Source: an uncultured Chitinophagaceae bacterium
GTDB taxonomy: Bacteria; Bacteroidota; Bacteroidia; Chitinophagales; Chitinophagaceae
Assembly (NCBI GenBank): GCA_946885335.1
Contig: CAMPGG010000105.1
Location: forward strand, 1 to 10,448
Length of the DNA: 10,448 nt
Direction of reading: 5' to 3'
Of this stretch, positions 6,000-10,448 are shown piece by piece. Every line of letters starts with the position of its first letter. Positions within the stretch are counted from its first letter, which is position 1. The position numbers and the translations under genes are program-made. The notes beneath the pieces were generated by a model. That model had not been told where the DNA came from and did no database searches. It worked only from the letters and a program-made list of their open reading frames with translations.

Positions 6000-6695
6000 A
6001 TGCACCCCCTGGTAAAAGTTTTCATCACCGGAATGATCGTGAGTTTTTTAGGTTCATTGCCATTGGGCACACTGAACATTGCTGCTATGCAGATTTCCAT
6101 TTCAAATGGATATCAGCAGGCCATGCTGTTTTCATTGGGGTCTTTAATAGTTGAAGTGATTTATGTAAGATTATCACTGGTGGCAATGGATTGGGTTCGA
6201 AAGCAAAAAAAATTATTGCGCATACTGGAGTGGGTTACATTGGCTATTATCCTTGCATTGGCAGTTTCCAGTTTTTATGCGGCGCTTAGTCCAACAGAAG
6301 ATGAAAATGTGATCTTAAGCAGTACACTTCCCCGTTTTTGGTTAGGGGTTATCATGTGCGCCGTGAATCCTGTTCAAATTCCTTTTTGGTTTGGGTGGAG
6401 TGCCATATTGTTTACAAAAGAAATTCTCTTGCCTCGAAAAGATCATTACTACTTATATATTACCGGTATTGGCATTGGAACCTTCCTGGGCAACTGTATT
6501 TTTATTTTTGGGGGACTATTACTGGTAGAAAAATTGAATAATAATCAACATGTACTCAATTATATTATCGGCAGTATTTTTGGAATTACTGCATTGATTC
6601 AGATTTGGCGGATGATAAAAAACAAACCGGTTGAACAATCAATTGATGATCCTTCAAAAATTACAAAAGGCCTGGAGGAAAGTCTGCCCAAATAA
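6000..6695 (+). CDS. LysE-family small-molecule (amino acid) exporter
   Basis: The 231-residue protein is a polytopic inner-membrane protein with about six helices: 5-30, 40-62, 73-96, 111-138, 150-176 and 185-205. The first helix carries the LysE/RhtB signature around FLGSLPLGTLNIAAMQIS (16-33). The GSLIVEVIYV segment (47-56) of helix 2 and NPVQIPFW (123-130) in helix 4 also match the LysE superfamily, where a conserved Asn-Pro pair sits in this position. Members export amino acids or related metabolites by proton exchange; the substrate here is not readable. The tail after 206 is charged and cytoplasmic. The start is ATG 6000, directly behind a -7 box. It ends 7 bases from the convergent DinB gene. 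Confidence 0.88.
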   Translation: MHPLVKVFITGMIVSFLGSLPLGTLNIAAMQISISNGYQQAMLFSLGSLIVEVIYVRLSLVAMDWVRKQKKLLRILEWVTLAIILALAVSSFYAALSPTEDENVILSSTLPRFWLGVIMCAVNPVQIPFWFGWSAILFTKEILLPRKDHYYLYITGIGIGTFLGNCIFIFGGLLLVEKLNNNQHVLNYIIGSIFGITALIQIWRMIKNKPVEQSIDDPSKITKGLEESLPK

Positions 6696-6702
6696 AATTT
6701 AT

Positions 6703-7218
6703 TTAGATTGATAAATAGCGTTGTTTCATCACTTGTATATGGTGTTCAACATGACCTATTGAAATGTATCCCCAACCCAGCACATAGTTAGATGAATTAT
6801 TTGCAATCCCTGATCTGTTCAATTGATCTTCATTCAATGAATTATATAATAATTCATTTGATTTTCGAACCGTCAGCAATTCATTAACCAATTCATCCCA
6901 CTCCCGTTCATTAGCGAGGGATTCTTTTACATATTCATTTTCATCAAATCCAGGCAGGGGAGCGGAATCATTTCTGGCAAAATTAAGAGCCCTGAATCCA
7001 AAAACTCTTTCTGCATCAATCAAATGCTGCAGTATTTCCTTTAATGTCCATTTACTGGGGGCATACTGATATTCGTATTTGTCTGCAGGGATAGCTGAAA
7101 GAAATTCTTTAATAACGGTTTCCTGCACACGAAAAGCAGAGGAGAGATTATCTTCTTTAACCAGGCTGATGTAGCCATGATAAAATGCAGGAATCCTGGT
7201 GAGATCAGGTTTGGACAT
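6703..7218 (-). CDS. DinB-family putative metal-dependent enzyme
   Basis: The 171-residue soluble protein matches the DinB/YfiT four-helix superfamily (DinB_2 type). Seen: a first helix with HGYISLV (14-20), then PSKWTLKEILQHLIDAERVFGFRALNFARND (54-84) carrying H65, the central family motif, and YISIGHVEHHIQVMKQRYL (151-169) with H156 and H159/H160. The three His are placed as the metal triad of this family. Known members include thiol transferases using bacillithiol or mycothiol and YfiT-like hydrolases; Bacteroidota members are mostly uncharacterised. The start ATG 7218 lies just after the terminator of the protease gene, so it has its own promoter; the region offers only the degenerate TTGGTTTG near 7243-7250. 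Confidence 0.9.
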   Translation of the reverse strand: MSKPDLTRIPAFYHGYISLVKEDNLSSAFRVQETVIKEFLSAIPADKYEYQYAPSKWTLKEILQHLIDAERVFGFRALNFARNDSAPLPGFDENEYVKESLANEREWDELVNELLTVRKSNELLYNSLNEDQLNRSGIANNSSNYVLGWGYISIGHVEHHIQVMKQRYLSI

Positions 7219-7253
7219 GAGCAGCTATTTGAAATGAATAAAAGCAAACCAAT

Positions 7254-7283
7254 AAAAAAGCCCCTGCAATTTACAAGGGCTTT
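7254..7283 (-). terminator. Intrinsic terminator of the subtilisin-like protease gene
   Basis: Read on the minus strand, AAAGCCC-UUG pairs with CAG-GGGCUUU (7274-7283 with 7257-7266) around a 7-base loop, with one U-G wobble at 7276/7264, and ends in a run of U (7259-7254). On the plus strand the wobble becomes a C-A mismatch, so it is built for minus-strand RNA. It begins 20 bases after the protease stop codon. Confidence 0.85.
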
Positions 7284-7302
7284 ACTATTTATAAATATTG
7301 TT

Positions 7303-8997
7303 TTAATTTTTTTTCTGGGGAGCTATAGTACTTTTTGTTTTTACCTGTGTTTTGTTTCTTTCTCCTTTCAATGTAGCGGCCAGTTTAATAGCTTCATGTG
7401 CATTAATGATTCCACCATTTCTACTGATCTCTGAGAGATCAACCATTTCATCTGATCCTGGTTTATTTACTTTGGTTGATGGCTTGCTGGCAGATTTTTC
7501 AATTACATATTTAACCTGTTCAGCACTCAGATCAGGATAATGGGAAAGGATAAATGCAGCCACACCAGCTACAACAGGCGATGCCATACTTGTTCCCTGT
7601 GCATTACCATAAGTATTGCCACCGGGAATAGTAGAATAAATTTTTACGCCGGGAGCAAATACATCCACTTCCGTTTTTCCGTAGTTAGAAAATTCCGCAG
7701 TATATCCACCTTCAATGGGATCACCACTTGCACCAACAGTTATCCAGTTAGGCGCACGGTAACCATCTGCTTCAAATACAGGCTGTGGGTAATTCTCAAC
7801 TTCATCAATGTTGGCGGCATCATTTCCTGCTGCATGAACCAATAATACATCATGCTCTTCTGCATATTTAACGGCTTCGTCAACCCATTTTTTTTCGGGG
7901 CTGAAGCCTTTACCAAAACTCATGTTGATGATCTGGGCACCATTATCAACTGCATACCTGATTCCTAATGCAATATCCTTATCATGCTCATCACCATCAG
8001 GAACAGCACGAATGGTCATGATCCTTACATTGTCTGCAATACCATTCATACCTTTTTTATTATTCCTGACTGCCGCAATAATGCCAGAAACGTGTGTACC
8101 ATGAAATGGCGTATTGGCCATAACATCACTGTTGCCATAAAAGCGGTCATTAAAATCGTAGTAATTATCTTTTACTATTTCTCCACGGTAATCGCGGGGC
8201 GCCTTTTCAGCGGCTTCCAGTTTGCGTTCCTGGCCTGAAACATATTCACCAATGTCAGAAAGTATCTCGTTATTTTTTCTGTCAAGGTCAATGCCTAACC
8301 CATGGTAAAGCGTCAAAACTTTTCTTTTTGCTTTTGTTCCATCGGCATCAGTAGGAGTGTATGCTTCCACATCACTGCCAATGTATTCTTTTTTACCCAA
8401 AAGTTTTTGCATGATACTGTCACCGGCAAGCGCTTCGTTATATGCGTTTTTGATCAGCATAAAATTCAGTTGTTCTTTTGGATCGCCTGAAACTTGTTCG
8501 GCTGATCTTAACCACATTTTATACAACTTTTTATCTTCTTCCGAAAGGGTAGACGGATCTTCAACCTGCAGGAATTTATTTTTGTATTTATGGTAAACAC
8601 GGGCCATTTCATATGAATCCGTTTTTACGTTTCGTCCATCTTTGCCTCCAATAAAATTCCAGCCATTTACATCATCCACATAACCGTTCTTGTCATCATC
8701 GATACCATTACCAGCTATTTCGTTTTTGTTTCTCCATAAAATAGGTTTCAGGTCTTCATGTGTTGTATCAATACCAGAATCGATTACAGCAACAATTACT
8801 GTTTTGCTTTTATTGTTTTTGGATTTTACAAATTCATAGGCCTGGTCAAGACTAATTCCTTGAAACCCATCTTTTTTACTATCCTTTAAATGCCATCCTT
8901 TAGGCAATTCATCTTTGGCAGTTTGTGCGTCAGCAGTAAAGTACATCAGACTAAAGCCAGCTAAGAGTAAAAAGGAATTTTTGATTGTTTTAATCAT
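7303..8997 (-). CDS. Secreted S8 subtilisin-like serine peptidase
   Basis: With the start at ATG 8997 the protein has 564 residues. A signal peptide (1-24, ending MYFTADAQ) directs it to the periplasm or beyond. The catalytic triad is complete: Asp73 in VIDSGID, His299 in FHGTHVSG, Ser470 in GTSMASP, with oxyanion Asn392 in HAAGND. After the Asp comes NGIDDDKNGYVDDVNGWNF (about 97-115), an acidic loop typical of Bacteroidota and calcium-dependent subtilases. A mostly helical, charged stretch of roughly 170 residues (about 120-290) then separates Asp from His, far longer than the about 32 residues of subtilisin. The C-terminus is a short Lys-rich tail; there is no type IX secretion sorting domain, so export by that route is not supported. 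The frame is open from a TTG at 9036, but the signal peptide begins at 8997. It follows the OmpA gene on the same strand, separated by a terminator, and has its own terminator. Confidence 0.95.
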   Translation of the reverse strand: MIKTIKNSFLLLAGFSLMYFTADAQTAKDELPKGWHLKDSKKDGFQGISLDQAYEFVKSKNNKSKTVIVAVIDSGIDTTHEDLKPILWRNKNEIAGNGIDDDKNGYVDDVNGWNFIGGKDGRNVKTDSYEMARVYHKYKNKFLQVEDPSTLSEEDKKLYKMWLRSAEQVSGDPKEQLNFMLIKNAYNEALAGDSIMQKLLGKKEYIGSDVEAYTPTDADGTKAKRKVLTLYHGLGIDLDRKNNEILSDIGEYVSGQERKLEAAEKAPRDYRGEIVKDNYYDFNDRFYGNSDVMANTPFHGTHVSGIIAAVRNNKKGMNGIADNVRIMTIRAVPDGDEHDKDIALGIRYAVDNGAQIINMSFGKGFSPEKKWVDEAVKYAEEHDVLLVHAAGNDAANIDEVENYPQPVFEADGYRAPNWITVGASGDPIEGGYTAEFSNYGKTEVDVFAPGVKIYSTIPGGNTYGNAQGTSMASPVVAGVAAFILSHYPDLSAEQVKYVIEKSASKPSTKVNKPGSDEMVDLSEISRNGGIINAHEAIKLAATLKGERNKTQVKTKSTIAPQKKN

Positions 8998-9100
8998 TTG
9001 TTGGTGTTTAAAATTTTGTATTTGTAGGGTAGTCAAATATGAGGCCTAAACCTGCAAATAACTAATTAAATATTTGTTTCAAAAAACCACTCATCCATAT

Positions 9101-9132
9101 AAAACAGTCCCGGAACATTCCAGGACTATTTT
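9101..9132 (-). terminator. Intrinsic terminator of the OmpA-family gene
   Basis: On the minus strand AGUCCUGGAA (9127-9118) pairs with UUCCGGGACU (9115-9106) around UG, with a U-G wobble at 9122/9111. The stem extends through a second U-G wobble (9128/9105) to AAAA/UUUU, about 15 pairs, and ends in U4-A. On the plus strand both wobbles become C-A mismatches, so the hairpin fits minus-strand RNA. Its 3' side lies about 30 to 55 bases after the stop at 9159. The plus strand has T8 after the stem, but no plus-strand gene ends here. Confidence 0.75.
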
Positions 9133-9158
9133 TTTTATTTGACGTATGTATTGCAGAA

Positions 9159-10448
9159 TTAGTTGCTCAACTTTAATTCAACTCTACGGTTTAAATTTCT
9201 TTCTTCAGGAGTTTTTCCATCATTTAATGGTTTGGAGGCTCCATAACCGATTGTTGTGATTCTGTTTATATCTATATTTTTAGAGATGAGGTAGGTTTTT
9301 ACAGCATTTGCCCTTTGTTCAGAGAGTTTTTGATTTGTTAAAACGTTTCCATCCGCACTTGTATGACCTTCAACCGTCAGTTTTAAAGTTTTATCCTGGT
9401 TTAATACATCAATAACCTCATCCAAAACCTTAAAAGAAGCGGGTGTTAATTCAGCTTTATTAACAGTAAATTGTATTTGGCGGGCCGCCTTATTAATTTT
9501 CTCTGTTATTTCTTTAGCAACCGGCGGGCAACCATTATTCTCCTTTACCCCAGCTACCTGCGGACAATTATCTTCCATGTCATTTATGCCGTCATTATCA
9601 CTATCCGGAACGGGACATCCATTATATTTTGCAAACCCAGGAATTTCAGGACATTCATCTAACTCATCATTTATGCCATCTTTATCACCATCGGGGATAG
9701 GACAACCATTATATTTTATAAGACCTGGGATATCCGGGCATTGATCTTCCTCATCATTAATATTATCCTTATCAGAATCAGGAACCGGGCAACCAAGGTA
9801 TTTTTTAAATCCTGCTTCATCCGGGCATTTGTCATCCTTATCCGCCATTCCATCACCATCGCGATCAGGGCATCCATTGGTAACAGGTAAACCAGGCTCT
9901 TCAGGGCAGACATCTTCCGTATCAGGAATACCATCCTTATCCTTGTCTTTAGGTGCCGGAGGTAAAGGTTTTTGGCCTAGAAAAATACCCAATGTAGCTC
10001 CCATAACACGATGTTTAAAACTGCCATCGTGATCCGGGGAGCGATAAAAATCATTCAAGCCCTGGCTGGCATTTGCGGTTAGCATAACGCGGCCGAATTC
10101 TAATCCAGCTAAAACACCAACACCATAATTAAAAACCGCATATTTCCCCTCTCCATTACCTACAGGCAGGTCTTCATTTTTTTCTTCTACGAAATCCCCA
10201 TTTTTATAGAAAGTTTCAGTGTTTTCTTTTCCATTGTAAAAAGCACTTAAATAGGGTCCGGCACCAATGATGAATTTGGTTTTGGCACTCAAAGGAAACT
10301 TAACCACCAGGTTCAAAGGAAGGTCAACATAATTAACCAACTGGTTATAGGTAAGGGATTGAACAGGCGAGGTGCTTGTATCAATATTAAAATATTTTCT
10401 GCCTTTATTTTGAAAGATCACGCCCGGTTGAAAGGAGAATCGATGAGA
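9159..10448 (-). CDS. OmpA-family outer-membrane protein with TSP3 calcium repeats, N-terminus beyond window
   Basis: The frame is open from the right edge, giving 429 residues; the signal peptide and first strands are missing. Residues about 1-165 are an outer-membrane beta-barrel (FQPGVIFQNKGRKYF at the edge, later LVVKFPLSAKTKFIIGAGPY, GVGVLAGLEFG and MGATLGIFLGQ). After a Pro-rich joint (PLPPAPK) come five thrombospondin type 3-like repeats (about 167-308) with DxDxDGixD..D.CP motifs and a GCP spacer, which should bind calcium and form a stiff periplasmic rod. The OmpA C-terminal domain (about 318-429) has EGHTSADG, the NxxLSxxRA block (N372 to R379) and NRRVE, and should bind peptidoglycan. 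The position normally held by the diaminopimelate-binding Asp is Ser364 here, while Arg379 is kept. A GTG at 10421 is not the real start, since coding sequence continues upstream. The role is probably structural anchoring of the outer membrane to the wall. Confidence 0.93.
   Translation of the reverse strand, partial: SHRFSFQPGVIFQNKGRKYFNIDTSTSPVQSLTYNQLVNYVDLPLNLVVKFPLSAKTKFIIGAGPYLSAFYNGKENTETFYKNGDFVEEKNEDLPVGNGEGKYAVFNYGVGVLAGLEFGRVMLTANASQGLNDFYRSPDHDGSFKHRVMGATLGIFLGQKPLPPAPKDKDKDGIPDTEDVCPEEPGLPVTNGCPDRDGDGMADKDDKCPDEAGFKKYLGCPVPDSDKDNINDEEDQCPDIPGLIKYNGCPIPDGDKDGINDELDECPEIPGFAKYNGCPVPDSDNDGINDMEDNCPQVAGVKENNGCPPVAKEITEKINKAARQIQFTVNKAELTPASFKVLDEVIDVLNQDKTLKLTVEGHTSADGNVLTNQKLSEQRANAVKTYLISKNIDINRITTIGYGASKPLNDGKTPEERNLNRRVELKLSN
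9525..9950 (-). repeat. Tandem in-frame coding repeats (TSP3 units)
   Basis: Five repeat units lie inside the OmpA gene. Spacing between the GCP motifs is 27, 29, 29 and 29 residues, so the DNA period is 81 and then 87 bases. The middle units are also similar in DNA (for example the CCATTATATTTT block occurs in two successive units near 9619 and 9707), which suggests unit duplication and possible copy-number change by recombination. Confidence 0.85.

Noticed and set aside
7352..8596. Several plus-strand reading frames of 60 to 101 codons
   Set aside because: All lie antisense to the S8 peptidase, whose triad and signal peptide are complete; they have Ser/Cys-rich shadow composition.
8998..9036. 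N-terminal extension of the protease gene from a TTG
   Set aside because: The signal peptide begins at ATG 8997; the extra 13 residues are polar and precede it.
9525..9950. Possible CRISPR-like regular repeat
   Set aside because: The periodicity is fully explained by in-frame TSP3 coding repeats with conserved Asp and Cys-Pro residues.
10419..10421. GTG as the start of the OmpA gene
   Set aside because: The frame stays open to the window edge and the upstream residues (FQPG before VIFQNKG) continue a beta-barrel strand, so the gene is truncated by the window, not started here.

Overview
The window looks like an ordinary chromosomal stretch of a Bacteroidota bacterium, most likely a Chitinophagaceae-type member of Sphingobacteriia/Chitinophagia. 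The reasons are a moderately AT-rich composition, almost no Shine-Dalgarno sequences, promoter -7 boxes of the Bacteroidota type (TAnnTTTG), signal peptides ending in FGQ or DAQ, a S8 peptidase of the Bacteroidota type, an OmpA protein with thrombospondin-type-3 calcium repeats, and a small 'GCSTDSS' protein beside a CCG-domain Fe-S protein. This placement is inference from gene content; no rRNA or marker gene is present.

Layout. 1-472 (-) is the N-terminal part of a PrsW-type intramembrane protease that runs off the left edge. 600-866 (+) is a small membrane protein divergent from it. 895-1482 (-) is a PepSY-associated membrane protein with a palindromic operator-like site over its promoter. 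1684-2664 (+) is a fatty acid hydroxylase/sterol desaturase-family di-iron membrane enzyme. It converges on a two-gene minus-strand unit (4010 to 2668): a heterodisulfide-reductase-B-like CCG protein followed by the 'GCSTDSS' protein. 4282-5325 (+) is a membrane-anchored ATP-grasp ligase of unknown substrate, followed by a secreted YceI protein (5417-5953) and a LysE-type exporter (6000-6695). 6703-7218 (-) is a DinB-family putative metalloenzyme. 7303-8997 (-) is a secreted subtilisin-like protease, and 9159-10448 (-) is an OmpA-type outer-membrane protein whose N-terminus lies beyond the right edge. Both of the last two genes end in strong intrinsic terminators.

The genes do not form one pathway. 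Most are single-gene units, often convergent with gaps of 3 to 30 bases, and most products act in or at the cell envelope. The only clear operon is the Fe-S protein with the GCSTDSS protein. There is no tRNA, rRNA, CRISPR array, insertion sequence, phage gene or other sign of recent transfer. The most interesting points are regulatory or family-level: -7 boxes so close to start codons that mRNAs must be nearly leaderless, the operator-like palindrome at 1486-1500, the uncharacterised GCSTDSS family, the orphan membrane ATP-grasp ligase, a large insertion between Asp and His of the protease triad, and loss of the usual peptidoglycan-binding Asp in the OmpA domain. No convincing new multi-gene system was found.
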